Shown piece by piece: positions 36,832-47,761 of a stretch of DNA of 64,000 nt (position 1 is the stretch's first letter; every line of letters starts with the position of its first letter). This DNA comes from Amaranthus tricolor (Eukaryota > Streptophyta > Magnoliopsida > Caryophyllales > Amaranthaceae), in assembly GCF_026212465.1 (NCBI RefSeq), contig NC_080048.1, positions 37,042,375-37,106,374 on the forward strand, written 5' to 3'. The notes under the pieces are model-generated. The model saw nothing but the letters and a program-made list of their open reading frames with translations. It was not told the origin of the DNA and ran no database searches. Both the position numbers and the translations under genes were made by a program.

Positions 36832-37909
36832 GCCAGTTAAGCAGAAGTTACAACATCAAGGTGCTGAGAGAGCACGAGCCGCCAAAAAAGAGGTTGACCG
36901 GCTGCTGAAGGCGGGATTCATCAAAGAATGCAAGTACTCGGACTGGTTAGCTAATGTGGTCCTCGTGAAGAAGCCATCCGGAAAGTGGAGAATTTGTGTG
37001 GACTTCACGGATTTGAACAAAGCCTGCCCGAAAGATGATTATCCACTACCCAAGATAGATAAATTGGTTGACTCTACTGCCGGCCACGCGCTGTTGAGTT
37101 TTATGGACACCAACGCCGGATACCACCAAATCCCGCTAGCCGTGGGAGACAGGCCGCACACCGCCTTTATCACCCCGACGAGGGTCTATTGCTATATGGT
37201 AATGCCTTTCGGCCTAAAAAATGCGGGGGCAACTTACCAACGGATGGTTAATAAGATATTTAAGGACCAAATCGGCCGGAATTTGGAAGTGTACGTTGAT
37301 GACATGATAACCAAGAGCAAAAGGGTCGAGGATCATGTCGAACACCTACTTGAGACGTTTGAAACCCTCCTCACCTACAGAATGCGCCTTAATCCGGAGA
37401 AATATATTTTTGGGGTCACCGGCGGGAAATGCCTCGGCTTCCTCGTTGATAAAAGAGGCATCGAGGCTAACCCGGACAAGATACAAGCCATCTTGGCAAT
37501 GAAGTCTCCTAGAACTATCAAGGAGGTGCAACGCCTCACCGGCTGCATCGCAGCTTTAAGCCGTTTTATGTCAAAATCAGCTGACCGTTGTTCAACATTC
37601 TTTCGCGTTTTGAAGCAAACCAATTTCAAATGGGATGAAGAGGCCGAAAAAGCTTTTATTGAGCTGAAGAGATTCCTTGCCGAAGTCCCTAAGCTCGTTT
37701 CACCCTTGCCGGACGAAACCTTGTATCTCTATATATCCGTCTCGGACTATTCGTTGAGTGCGCTACTGGTGGCGGAAAGACACAAACAGCAATGTCCCAT
37801 TTATTACATCAGCCACGCTTTCCACGGCTCCGAGTCCCGCTATAGTCCAGTTGAAAAATCACTTTTCGCTTTAGTCATGGCCAGTCGGAAGCTTAAGCCA
37901 TACTTCTAG
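36749..37909 (+). CDS. Retrotransposon reverse transcriptase and RNase H
   Basis: Open for 386 codons. RT motifs are in order: VVLVKKPSGKWRICVDFTDL, ACPKDDYPLPKID, MDTNAGYHQIPL, MPFGLKNAGATYQRMV and the catalytic YVDD (about 37292-37303). The connection (LGFLVDKRGIEANPDKI) and the Ty3-type RNase H (SDYSLSALLVAE) follow. It ends at a TAG at 37907-37909 before the natural end of the RNase H; homology continues after this. The best preserved part of the element. Confidence 0.88.
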   Translation: MFAYSVEEMPGIPAEVASHHLDIKPGYKPVKQKLQHQGAERARAAKKEVDRLLKAGFIKECKYSDWLANVVLVKKPSGKWRICVDFTDLNKACPKDDYPLPKIDKLVDSTAGHALLSFMDTNAGYHQIPLAVGDRPHTAFITPTRVYCYMVMPFGLKNAGATYQRMVNKIFKDQIGRNLEVYVDDMITKSKRVEDHVEHLLETFETLLTYRMRLNPEKYIFGVTGGKCLGFLVDKRGIEANPDKIQAILAMKSPRTIKEVQRLTGCIAALSRFMSKSADRCSTFFRVLKQTNFKWDEEAEKAFIELKRFLAEVPKLVSPLPDETLYLYISVSDYSLSALLVAERHKQQCPIYYISHAFHGSESRYSPVEKSLFALVMASRKLKPYF

Positions 37910-38076
37910 TCGCACCCATTGTTGTGCGAACCTCTCAGCCATTGAGAAAGCTGCTAGAAGGAAAAAATCAATCGGCCCGTGTTGCGGACTGGGCCAATCA
38001 AATGGCCGACTACGGAATTGAATATGAACCTAGAACAGCCATCAAGGCGCAAGCTCTGGCAGACTTCATCGCATAG

Positions 38077-38560
38077 ATGATAGGATCAATGGAAGAAATC
38101 CGCTCGGAAGAAGCATGGATATTATACGTGGATGGATCCTCTAGCCGGACCTGTTCAGGTGCAGGGCTATTAATTATGTCTCCTAACGGTGCTAGGCTCG
38201 AACATGCGGTACGATTCAACTTCATGGCCACCAACAATGAAGCCGAATACGAAGCTCTGCTGTTAGGATTAGGAATATGCCTCGCATCCGGTTCGAAAAA
38301 AGTTATCGCACACACCTATTCGCAGTTGATCGTCGGACATGTGAATGGCGATTATGAAGCAAAAGATGATAGCATGAAGATGTACCTCGTCAAGGTACGG
38401 GAAGCAGTAGCAAAATTCGACTCGGTTGCAATTCTCCATATACCTAGATCTGAGAATGCATAGGCCGATGCCCTATCAAGATTGGCAAGTTCGGCCATAA
38501 GTGACGAGCCACAGAATATAATTTGGGAAGTACTACCAAGCCCTAGCATCAACGCCTTCA
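38077..38560 (+). pseudogene. Additional (Tat-type) RNase H domain
   Basis: ILYVDGSSSRTCSGAGLLIM, NNEAEYEALLLGLGIC and the closing ADALSRLAS motif mark a second, plant/archaeal-style RNase H. It is separate from the RNase H next to RT and is diagnostic of Tat elements. A TAG at 38461-38463 interrupts it just before ADALSRLAS (probably from CAG). Confidence 0.8.
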
Positions 38561-39828
38561 TCGAGGGAGTGAATCAGACTGATTCTTGGATGGATCCTTA
38601 CATAGTGTTTCTGAGAGACGGACAGCTACAAGAGGACCCTGAGCTAGGGCCGATCATCATGAAAAAGGCGAAATGGTTCGAGTGGTATGATGGAGCGCTG
38701 TATAAGATGTCTTACACTCACCCCCTCCTCAAGTGCGTAACCCCGACCGAGGGGAATTACATTCTACGCGAGATACATGAAGGAGCGTGTGAGACACATC
38801 AAGGGATACGGACCCTGATCGTGAAGACTCTGAGGAATGGGTACTATTGGCCCAGTCTCAAGGCCGACGCTGAAAAGTTAGTCAAGACTTGTGAAAAGTG
38901 CCATTTTTTTGGAGAAGTGCCTCGCCGACCCACCAATTATCCACCAATTATCTTTCCTCGATGTAAGCCGTTCTCCCCTTCGACTGGTGGGGAATTGACC
39001 TTCTCGGTCCTTTCCCACCGGCCAGCGGACAGCGAAGATATGTCCTGGTTGCCGTAGACTACTTCACAAAGTATTTTGAGGCTGAGGCCCTTAGCACAAT
39101 ATAATATAAACAGGTATGCCAGTTCATATGGAGGAATATCATCACTAGGTATGGCGTCCCACAAGTCATAATCTCCGACAATGGCCGCAATTCAACAGCG
39201 CCGAGACCAAATAATATTGCGGCCGTTTTAACATACAAATCAGGTTCACGTCGGTCTCCCGCCCCCAGACGAATGGGCAAGTAGAGTTCGAAAATAAAAT
39301 AATACTCAATGGCATTAAGAAAAAGCTAGAAGGGAGCCGTGATAATTGGGTAGAAGAGCTACCCGGAGTGCTCTGGGCCAGTCGAACAACTATCAAAGAA
39401 GCCACTAGTCATACACCTTTCTCTCTGGTATTTGGAACCGAAGCAGTCCTCCGGGTTTAAGTTGGCATCCCCTCTACCCGAGTAACTTATTACGATCAAT
39501 ACAACAATGATCAGGATAAGCCGATCAACCTCGACCTACTCCCGGAAACAAGAGGGAACGCCCTCCTCAGAGCCATCGCACAAAAACAAAGAATGACGAG
39601 GCAATTTAACAGAAGAGTAAAACCAAGGGAGTTTCTAGCCGGTGACTTCGTGCTCAGAAAAATCGAGGCCACGGGGAAGATTATGGAAAAGGGAAAACTC
39701 GGAAGGACATGGGACGGACCTTTCAAGATCGCCCGAGTACTTAGGTGGGGAACTTACGAGTTAGAAGACAACGGCAAACCCCTGCCCAGGTCATGGAATA
39801 CGGATCACTTGAAGAAATTCTATGTTTA
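38482..39828 (+). pseudogene. Retrotransposon integrase (frameshifted)
   Basis: The N-terminal zinc site is visible (HEGACETHQG ... CEKCHFF at about 38775-38910). The catalytic core continues in another frame: [23 protein letters not shown] (first Asp), ISDNGRN (second Asp) and QTNGQVEFENK (Glu). Frameshifts near 38980 and 39190 and stops near 39101 and 39458 break it. The C-terminal part (39593-39828) is open and ends NTDHLKKFYV, the usual terminus of Tat pol proteins. Confidence 0.8.
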
Positions 39829-40070
39829 AGTTCAAGTAATCAAGTGTTTAATTTTTAGCGACTGACTTCTTTGTCTACCTATCCGGACCCTATGTTGCTA
39901 AGTAAGTCAAAAGCAACGATGAAAATTTCAAACCAGAATTCGGCAAAGCATGGAACAAAACAGGCATTAACCTGACATAAATTGTCATGTAAATAGGCCG
40001 TGGCCGAAAAAATTGTTTTTAAAATGGGTACAAGAGGACCGTAGTCCACCAATCTAACAACCTAAACAAA

Positions 40071-40976
40071 TCATTCAGAAAATAACTCCTCCATGCTAAA
40101 CAGCGGCTCCAACTGCTCCTCATCGAGGGCCAACCCCTCACCCCCAGAAGCTGCCGGCGAAGCCGGGGAATCCGAAGAGGGGGGGAGCAAGGGAACGGCG
40201 GCGATAGGAGAAGAGGATGGGGTTGCCGGCCTTGAGGGGATAGAGATGTCATAATGAGCAAAGTCGACATCTCTAAACCTAGCCTCAACCTCCCCTGCAA
40301 GCACCTTCTCCCATGCCTCCCTGTCAGCGGCATCTTCTTCATCAGGCCCCACCTCTTCAATCTCTTTCAGCTTCTCGGTGGCCTGATGAATTGCCCTATC
40401 GTATTCGGCATCGGTGGCGCTGAAGAAGGTCTCCCAATCAGGAGTTGCCCCTAATTTCTCATGAGCATATTCAAACATCAGCTCCTTCACCCGCATGCCT
40501 TGACTGACAGTGTTGGCCCCCAGCCGGGCCACGAACTGCTTGCTCTCGCCGGTCTCCATCCACTCCTTGGCGATTTTCTTCTTCAGAGACAGTTGCTTCT
40601 CGCGAACAAGCACGGCCTCCTTTAGAAACCGGCACTTCTCGCGCATGCCCTCGAGGGAGTGGTGGAGGCTTTTGTTCTCTCGGGTCAGGTTCATAATCTG
40701 ATCGTTTTTCACGATCAACTTCCCGTTTAGCTCGTGGATCCTCTTCTTAGCTGCTCGAAGATCGACATACATTACCTCTAACCCGAGGGCAGTAGTGATC
40801 TCGTACTGCATCCCAATATTCATCTACAAAACAGTTCAAAAATAAAAATAATTCGAACATGTGGAATTTTATGACAAAATTAGAGCAAGTACCTCCGCTT
40901 GGAGGGCAAGCAGCTCGTTAACCCTCGTTTTAGCAGGAACCGAGGCCAGCTGGGCAAGATCCTTGTCGCCCACCAG
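40071..40976 (-). CDS. Antisense, spliced coiled-coil ORF at the 3' end of the Tat element
   Basis: The main exon (40071-40823) is open for 250 codons. It is rich in Lys/Glu with heptad-like stretches (KKRIHELNGKLIVKNDQIMN), suggesting a coiled coil, and ends in a Pro/Ser-rich then acidic tail. Upstream on the same strand, 40893-about 40976 encodes DLAQLASVPAKTRVNELLAL and ends GCGGAG|gtac. An acceptor (tttgtag) lies directly before the ATG at 40823, so the two read through in frame if spliced. Beyond about 40976 an in-frame TAG appears and the N-terminal part is lost. Extra antisense ORFs are known in Tat elements such as Grande and Retand; their function is not established. Confidence 0.6.
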
Positions 40977-41093
40977 CTAACCTATCGCCCTCCTCCACCT
41001 CACCCTCAACTCTTTGGTCGAGAGATGGAGAAGGCAGAGTCAGAGCTGAATACCACGCCAATATCCGGACATGTTATTTCATATTCTAATGGA

Positions 41094-41439
41094 ACATCTT
41101 TAACACATCAATGTTAGATTACACATTAATGTTAGATTGCGTGCGTACAACTAAACAAGAAACTAAAAGCAGCCAAGAGGCAGCTGATTACTAAGCCTCA
41201 AATGTAGTATAACAATGACTCACAAAATGAACATGATTCTATAACTGAATATTTAACACCTAAACATGTCAATTTGCAGACACAGTTGAACCAAAACAAA
41301 AAAATATTCATATAGTTCCATCATAATTTTGCTGAACATACTTATTTAGTGATTACATTATTGCACAAAATGCCGCATAATTTCTAAACCCTAACATTAA
41401 ACTACAACATTAAGATAATTCAGAAAAAATAACACATTA
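41094..41439. other. Junction between Tat remnant and small gene; no gene seen
   Basis: AT-rich. From about 41341 it carries a copy of the 3'-flanking sequence found downstream of the small membrane-protein gene (ttgcacaaaatg, ctaaaccctaac). Confidence 0.5.
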
Positions 41440-41552
41440 CTAATCATCGCAGCAGGAGTCAAAGACGAGAAGCAAACATTCCGGAAGAATCGAGAGATGC
41501 TATACGGCGAAGAATAGATTTGATGTAGTACATACGATTAGAACGAACGCTG
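41440..41552 (-). pseudogene. Partial tandem copy of the 3' end of the neighbouring small gene
   Basis: This stretch matches 41797-41910 of the small membrane-protein gene (shared aacattcc, gaatcgagaga, ggcgaaga, catacgat), with many differences and small indels. Only the last 35-40 codons are represented. Similarity stops near 41552. The downstream flank is duplicated too, with three versions at about 41341, 41590 and 41700. Confidence 0.7.
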
Positions 41553-41796
41553 TGGATTCCAAAACCAAAGACCTGAATTAACTGATTGCAAAACATACTT
41601 GTTCAATTTATTGCACAAAATGTTGCATAAACCCTAAACCCTAACATCCAACTTCAAAATTCAATCAGAAACCAAAATGTAAAATTCATAGTTCATTATC
41701 CTTTTGCAAAACATACTTAATCAATGATATAATTGCATAAACCCTAAAGCCTGACATCACAACTACAAAACTCAAAGAATCAAGAAAACTAACATA

Positions 41797-42180
41797 TTAC
41801 TGATCATCGCCGAAAAGGAGACGAAGACGCTTGGCGAACATTCCAGAGGAATCGAGAGAAGCTTCATGGCGAAGACTAGATTTAATGTGGTTCATACGAT
41901 CGGTAAGAGAACGGTGTTCATCTTCAAGTGCAGTAGTATCTTCTTGAAGGTCATGCAGACGGTACTTTTGACCTAGAGAACGCATACTGATAAGAAGAAT
42001 TCCAGTCATGGCGAAAAATTGGATGAAGTTGTGCTTCCTTTTCATGGCGTTCTTCCAGAAGCTTACTGTTGTTTTCTTCGGAGTTTCTACACCACCGAGT
42101 GAAGGAGAGGCCATTGATGGAAAATGGAGGTTTCTGTTAATCTGTTTTGGTTTGTTAATTTCCTCGATTGAGTACGACAT
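41797..42180 (-). CDS. Small plant protein with one predicted membrane segment, function unknown
   Basis: A single exon of 127 codons from the first ATG. An internal ATG at 42112-42114 (MASPSLGGVETPKKTTVSFW) gives 105 residues and may be the real start. Features: a short Ser/Thr-rich N-terminus, a basic stretch (KNAMKRKHNF), a hydrophobic segment (FIQFFAMTGILLISM), then a charged, probably helical region (HDLQEDTTALEDEHRSLTDR) and a conserved-looking end (MFAKRLRLLFGDDQ). I have the impression that similar small proteins occur across plants, but cannot name a function. Composition and the presence of a decayed tandem copy support a real gene. The one-membrane-pass plus coiled-coil layout suggests an organelle or endomembrane protein; that is inference. 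Confidence 0.7.
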   Translation of the reverse strand: MSYSIEEINKPKQINRNLHFPSMASPSLGGVETPKKTTVSFWKNAMKRKHNFIQFFAMTGILLISMRSLGQKYRLHDLQEDTTALEDEHRSLTDRMNHIKSSLRHEASLDSSGMFAKRLRLLFGDDQ

Positions 42181-42338
42181 TGTAACCTTGTAGGAATTCG
42201 AATATAGATATTTGTTTGGTTAGTCCGATCAAAAACCGGATAGTAGAATCCGACTCGAAATTTGTCAATTGGTTTAATTTTTACCCCCTCATTTCCACGT
42301 AGTCCTCTTCCCTTCGAGTTTGCAATGCTAATAAACAC

Positions 42339-43549
42339 AAATTTTTAAATGAGACGTTGTCATGTAAGAGTATCTTAAGTCTAGTATGAGATTGAGACCG
42401 GTTTGTATAAATAATTTAATTATTAATTAATTATATTAGTGTTAATTGGTGACTTAAATGCATCATTTATGACTATGCACTAGTGTGAACATAGAGATGA
42501 AATACACCATTTTTGTAACTGCAATTCAATTTTTAATTATGTATAGTTTTACATAACTTAACCAATTAATAATAAAAAAAAACAATAACATCCAATAATA
42601 ATAATGAATTATTCATTCATAATTTGTATAAATAATGAAATAAATTGTATCTGCATGCACCTCTATTATATTATTTGACATTTTGCCAATTAATTAATGG
42701 TGTGTAGGTGTGAGAAAACCAACTTTGGTATTTGCTAGGAGTCCGATTCATATTATTGATACGTTTTAAAGATTTTATATATAAATAAAATTTAATATTT
42801 TGTTTTTGGTATATAAAAAGTTAAATATTATAAAATTTTATTAGATTTGTCTCGATTTATATAATTTTAATATATTGTATTGATAATTTTTTACAAAGTT
42901 TAGTTTTAGATATTAAGATTTAATTTTTTAAAAAGTATACAAAAAGTAAAAATATAATCAATATTGTTTTGAAGAAAATGAAGGAAATTAAGAAATAAGA
43001 ATGATTGAAACTTTACACCAAACATAGATAATGTTGTTGAGACTCCGTAAATTATAACATTGCCTCAAAAATCCTACTCCACTTTAAAATGGCCTACCTC
43101 ACTTATTCATCTTCTTTTTGAAAATCAAAATTTTAAATAAAGCTCATCATTTAGATACCTTAACTGTAGGCTCATTCTTTAATTTAGCAAATTGGCACTT
43201 TGAGTGACCCCTAAACTTATTTTTGTTTTTTGAATTAAAATTGCTATATTTGATATTAATTACTTTTATTTTGTTAATGTATAGGAATATGTAATGGAAA
43301 AATTTTAAAAATATAAATAAATTAAAAAATATGTAAATAGATGAATAAAGAAAATAAAAGTTTTATAAGATGCAAAAGAGAAAATATATTATTATTAATT
43401 TTTAATCTAGCAAATTGAATAAAATATTATTTCGAAATGAAAAATATAGTAATTGAGTGAAAGAGTGAAAATAAAGCAATTATTTTAAAGTTTGTTTAAT
43501 AAAAGTGATATTATTAAGTTTTCTTATATTGATTTAAACTTATATTACG
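42339..43549. other. AT-rich intergenic DNA, no gene seen
   Basis: No ORF with recognisable content, no clear repeat termini. A gagacg/gagacc motif pair lies at about 42350-42400, similar to ones near 11.4 and 46.2 kb. Confidence 0.5.
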
Positions 43550-43551
43550 TA

Positions 43552-43917
43552 CTCCCTCCGTTCCTTTTTGATCTTCCACATTACTATAATGGGTAGTTTC
43601 AAAAGTTCTTCCACTTTAGAATACTTTCTATTTTTAGAAAGTTTTTATCTCACTTTTACCCCTTAAAATCCCCCTTTTCTTTTAATGTACCCATTTTCTT
43701 TTATTTATAATTATTTTTTCTCTCATACTTCCAATACAATCATTACTTCACACTACTATTTAATTAAAATAATACCCACTACAACCTCATACTTCCAATA
43801 CAATTATTACTTCCCACTATTATATAATTAAAATAATACCCACTACCACCAAAGATTCTCTTTTTCTTAATCTTTGTGAAATACCCAAATAGGAAGAACA
43901 AATAGGAACGGAGGGAG
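43552..43917. mobile_element. Stowaway MITE, intact ends
   Basis: CTCCCTCCGTTCCTTTTTG at the left faces aaataggaacggagggag at the right, with TA duplications at 43550-43551 and 43918-43919. These are classic Stowaway termini. The interior has two direct repeats of roughly 58 bp (ccaatacaattattact, aataatacccactac). The well-preserved ends suggest a younger insertion than its relatives here. Confidence 0.92.
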
Positions 43918-43919
43918 TA

Positions 43920-46440
43920 GTATATTCTAGTCTTTTCTGTTTCATCATAAACTTCTACTAGCTATTATTCACGCATTTTTTTATTTGTTCATTTACTTTG
44001 TCATTTTTTCAATCAATGAATGGAAATTTTAAAAAGTGTTGAGTCCCTTGCAAATCACAGTCTATGAAACATAATAGCCGAATAAACGAAAAACAAATGT
44101 ATATACAAATTAAAGAAACTTTTAGAAAAGTAATATTCATAGTCTTACTAGTCTGTATATTAAATTTAAATAACACAATTAATGTAATTTATCCTTTATG
44201 GAAAAACTTAGTTAACCCGATAATTAGACTAAACACTATTGATAAACAAATAAATAATAGGAGTATTTATTATTAATAAGTTGAATCCTACAATTTCTAT
44301 TAATAGATTGGATTATTTATTCGGTATGTAAACAAAAATATAAGTTCATCTCTTATTAAGTATTACATGAAAAATAGCCTAAATTTTTAAAAATTTTATT
44401 TTAATGACTAAAAATTGAGAGAATAAGGTTAATCATAAAAAGCCACGGCGATGACAAAGAAAAGGATGTTAAGAATTGGTAACACAAATTAAGAATTAAT
44501 TAGTGTTATACAAACTACAAAGTACTTCTTTATCAACCATATTTTTTGTTTTAAATTATCTCACTCATTTTATCTCATTTTCTTATTTTTATTATTTTCA
44601 TTTACTATTAAATAAATTTTGGTTAGAAACTTTTTTCCTTTGTAAATCATTTTTGGCAATTTTTTTTTTATAAAACTCAAAATACTCTTTTTTCTCACTA
44701 TCTTTAATTAGTCATACTTAATTTGGTTAAAAGTAATTTTTATGAACTTTTGTGCATTACCTAATTTTGACTCACTCCATTGTAGGCCATGAAAAATCAA
44801 TAATTGGACACCATCATATATTCATAACCATTTACATCTTTGAAGCTTTGACTTAAGGTAACTTTTTTAGTAATTAAATCAGTTTATTTATTATTTCTAG
44901 TTATAATTGTAATTTGATGCAAAATTGTATAATTGTGGTTTAATTAGGAATTTGATTGTTAATCGTAGATTATGAATGATTGTGACTTAGTTTGAAATTT
45001 GATTGTTAAGTATGGATGATGAATAAAAAATTGTGTAATTCAGGGTCTGCTTTACATTTAAATTATGAATCTAATTGTGGTTTGGATTTATGTTTATTAC
45101 ATATAAAATGACTTTTTCGTGTAAGTATGTAAAGTTGTTAAAATAGATAAATCCACCGAAGAGGTGTAAGTTATGTTTGGAAAATCTAAATCAATATTAT
45201 GCAAGTTAAACATGAGTTTAAGTAAATTATAACTTCATATATAATGCCTACTTTAATATGTAAAAACACCTACTATTAATAGTTAGAATAGATTGGGTAC
45301 TTGAATATGTGAAGACCAATTGTAGTAGTTTAAATGCCTAAATATTATTTTACTTGTGTTAATCATATGTTCATCTTACAGAAGATCAGATCAACATAAA
45401 CATTACCTGCAATTTAGGTTGAAGAAGAAACAATCAAGGGTTTAGGGAAATAAATGATGAAAATAATATTGATAACTAACAAAAGAGTAGTAAAGCATGT
45501 ATTTGTTTTTAAAATTTTTCACTTTTTTGTTTGTTCGTTTGGTTTAAAAATTTTTACTGGGTTAGCCTAAACGACCATCACTTTGCAAATTTGTGTATTT
45601 TTAAAAAAAAATTAAAATTTTAAAAACCTTCTTATTTTTATACATAAAGAAATCACAACCTTACGTAATAGATATTCATTACTTTTAAAATAATTAAAAG
45701 GATCATAACTCGCTAAAAACAGCGTAGCAAGTAGAACAAATTCATCCTATCCAAACTAAATTAATATATTTTATATTTCTATAGATACGTAAGACTTGTT
45801 TGATAAATGACTACTAGCTAAACTTATTGGTCGAAAGGCTCGAAACTTTTGGCTGATTTGACTAACTAAAAGCATTGACAGATAAGTCAGCTGTTTAAGT
45901 TACCCGTTAAGAAGATTTTAGCTAAAAGTTATTTGCTAGTTGTTAGATGTTAATTAGAGTAATAGATCAAAAGCAAAAAACGAATGAAAAACCTAGTATT
46001 AATAGTTTTGTTTTTTATTTTAGCTTATAATTAGCTTTTTAGTTAGTTTAAAAACTCTTTTAACAAATATTTTTTTTAGTTCTTTGACTAATATACAAGC
46101 CAATAATCAAAAGTCAATTAAAAAACAATTTGACAAATAACCCATATATTTTAATCACAATTTTTTATGTGAGACGATTTCACTGTGAGGCTGCATTCAT
46201 AAATAAGTTGAATAATTAAAATAATACAATTATGACATATAAACTCTTTATTTTAAAACCATTTTTATTGGAAGATGATTTTTGACAGGAGTAACTCACT
46301 TATTTTGGTAAGACAAAATCACATTAAGCATAATTCAATCCAATGTTAAGGAAGCTTACATACATAAATAGGTAGACCAAAACCACATCTAATCCATAAA
46401 AGTCAAAATCTCGTACTTTTAGCAACTCACCAACAAAATC
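43920..46440. other. AT-rich intergenic DNA upstream of TPS, no gene seen
   Basis: No coding evidence. At about 45785-46140 a stretch with acttgtttgataaatgac at left and aatttgacaaataaccc at right looks like an old non-autonomous hAT-type element. Fragments with related motifs (ggttggtttgac, gctgttagctg) occur near 14.6, 52.1-52.5 and 61.6-61.8 kb. Confidence 0.45.
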
Positions 46441-46459
46441 AGTCAATTTATTATATTTT

Positions 46460-46700
46460 CAAAACAAAATCCACGTGTATTCCACTCATTTCCCACAAAT
46501 CTTAACTGGCCAATTCCTTAACACACGTTCAGCGCGTGCTCACACGTGAGAACATAAACGCGTCAATCTTAGCTGGCAATTACCTTATCCAACTTTTTTT
46601 TATAATTCTTGTTATAATTTTAATTATATAAAAAGAAAAAGTCATTTACGTCACCCGCTCTTCATTTATTTTGACCAACCACATCAAATCTTAATTTGGT
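46460..46700 (+). promoter_or_regulatory. Probable TPS promoter with two G-boxes
   Basis: Two CACGTG palindromes (46472-46477 and 46543-46548) lie upstream of a TATA-like tatataaaaa (46625-46634). Both sit in ABRE/G-box-like contexts (ccacgtgt, cacacgtgag). Further ACGT cores follow (acgtcacc, ggtgacgt). This could link the gene to bZIP or bHLH control by sugar, light or ABA; that is inference from the motifs. Confidence 0.45.
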
Positions 46701-47098
46701 TGGGTGACGTTAGCAAAGGTGACAGACCGGTAATTGGTTTCCTTCCATCCTTCCTAATATGTTCCCACGTTTTTTCAATTTATTTGCTAATAAATCAAAA
46801 AATGAAGAAATATTTATTTATTTATTTATTTCCATTAGTGGTTTTCTTTATTTTTGTAAAGTGGGTTTCAATTTTCAAAGTTCAAACTAGGTGGGTTAAA
46901 AGAAAGTTGAAAAGTTAATTCTTTTATTCTCTGAATATTCATGTTCTAAAATTTGCTGTTTTTTTTTTTTGCACATAAATTATAGAGAAAGAAGGAGATT
47001 ACAAGAAAAGAACAAAACCCTTAATTTTCTATTTGTTTATCAACAATTTTACCCATCTGGGTTTTATTGTAAAGATCCAATTTTTGCGCTTTGATAAG

Positions 47099-47699
47099 GT
47101 TTGTAATTTGTTTTTCATTTAATTTTGGTAATTCCATTTAAAAGATGGGTTCTTGATTTGCTTTTTTTTTTGAATTGCATGTCTATTGAGTGTTGTTCAT
47201 GTTGGAAATTCAATTTTTTTAAAATTTTTTTTTGATCTATGGTTTAACATATAATCTTGTTGAGAATATATTAGGTTTACCAATTGTTGTTTTCAATTCT
47301 TTTTTGGGTAATTGTTTGAGTATTTAAAACCATTGATCAATTTTGGGTTATCCATTTTGGGGTTCTTTGAATTGAATTAGATAATGTGTGGACTGTATTT
47401 GTTTGAGCAAGGGTCTATCCGGCCGCAACCTCCTTTGCTAAGGGTATGGTTTGTCGTCTTTCTTCCCTCACCTAACCACAGATTTTACAGTGGGAAATAC
47501 CGGGTATGATGATATGGATCAGTTTAACATGATTCCCAAGCTAATTCGCTTTTTGAATTTGTCATTCGCTCAAGTTTGCCCAAGAATAGCCCAAAACCGA
47601 CCATATTCACTTTTTTCGATTCTGATTCAGAAGGAGATGTGGATTGTAATGTTCCAATTATTGCATATAGTTATAAACATATTGGTTATTTTGATGCAG
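47099..47699 (+). other. Probable 5' UTR intron of the TPS gene
   Basis: A donor (aag|gtttgtaatttg) and an acceptor (ttttgatgcag|attgg) bound about 600 bp of T-rich sequence ending 62 bp before the start codon. An intron in the leader is common in plant class II TPS genes. It contains a SINE remnant. Splicing is predicted, not shown. Confidence 0.5.
47409..47512 (+). repeat. SINE 3'-end remnant (Au-like) in the TPS leader intron
   Basis: The order of motifs gggtctatccgg, caacctcctttg, ccctcacctaacc and taccgggtatgatgat follows the conserved 3' half of plant Au-type SINEs, with substitutions. No Pol III box region was recognised upstream, so only the 3' part remains. Confidence 0.55.
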
Positions 47700-47761
47700 A
47701 TTGGTGTACATATATTTGAGGGGATTTATTCTATTCTGATTGTTGCAATTGAAGGGTAATA

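Larger units (their letters stand above)
33877..41060 (+). mobile_element. Ty3/Gypsy retrotransposon of the Tat clade, decayed, 3' LTR missing
   Basis: Order: 5' LTR, primer-binding site, gag, protease, reverse transcriptase-RNase H, a second RNase H, integrase, then an antisense coding block. The additional RNase H after RT-RNH and a reverse-strand ORF near the 3' end are known marks of the Tat lineage (Ogre, Retand and Grande relatives). Stops and frameshifts in gag, PR and IN mean it cannot act autonomously. No 3' LTR is found after the antisense ORF; homology fades near 41.0-41.1 kb. A deletion probably removed the end. It lies between the RABA-type pseudogene and the small membrane-protein gene, and is markedly GC-richer than its surroundings. 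Confidence 0.85.

Noticed and set aside
33877..41060. Endogenous pararetrovirus
   Set aside because: An integrase, an LTR with PBS and a second RNase H are present; there is no movement or coat protein. The order is Ty3/Gypsy Tat.
47451..47759. A 102-codon frame just upstream of the TPS start
   Set aside because: It spans the SINE remnant and the predicted leader intron, has no motif, and would be split by splicing.
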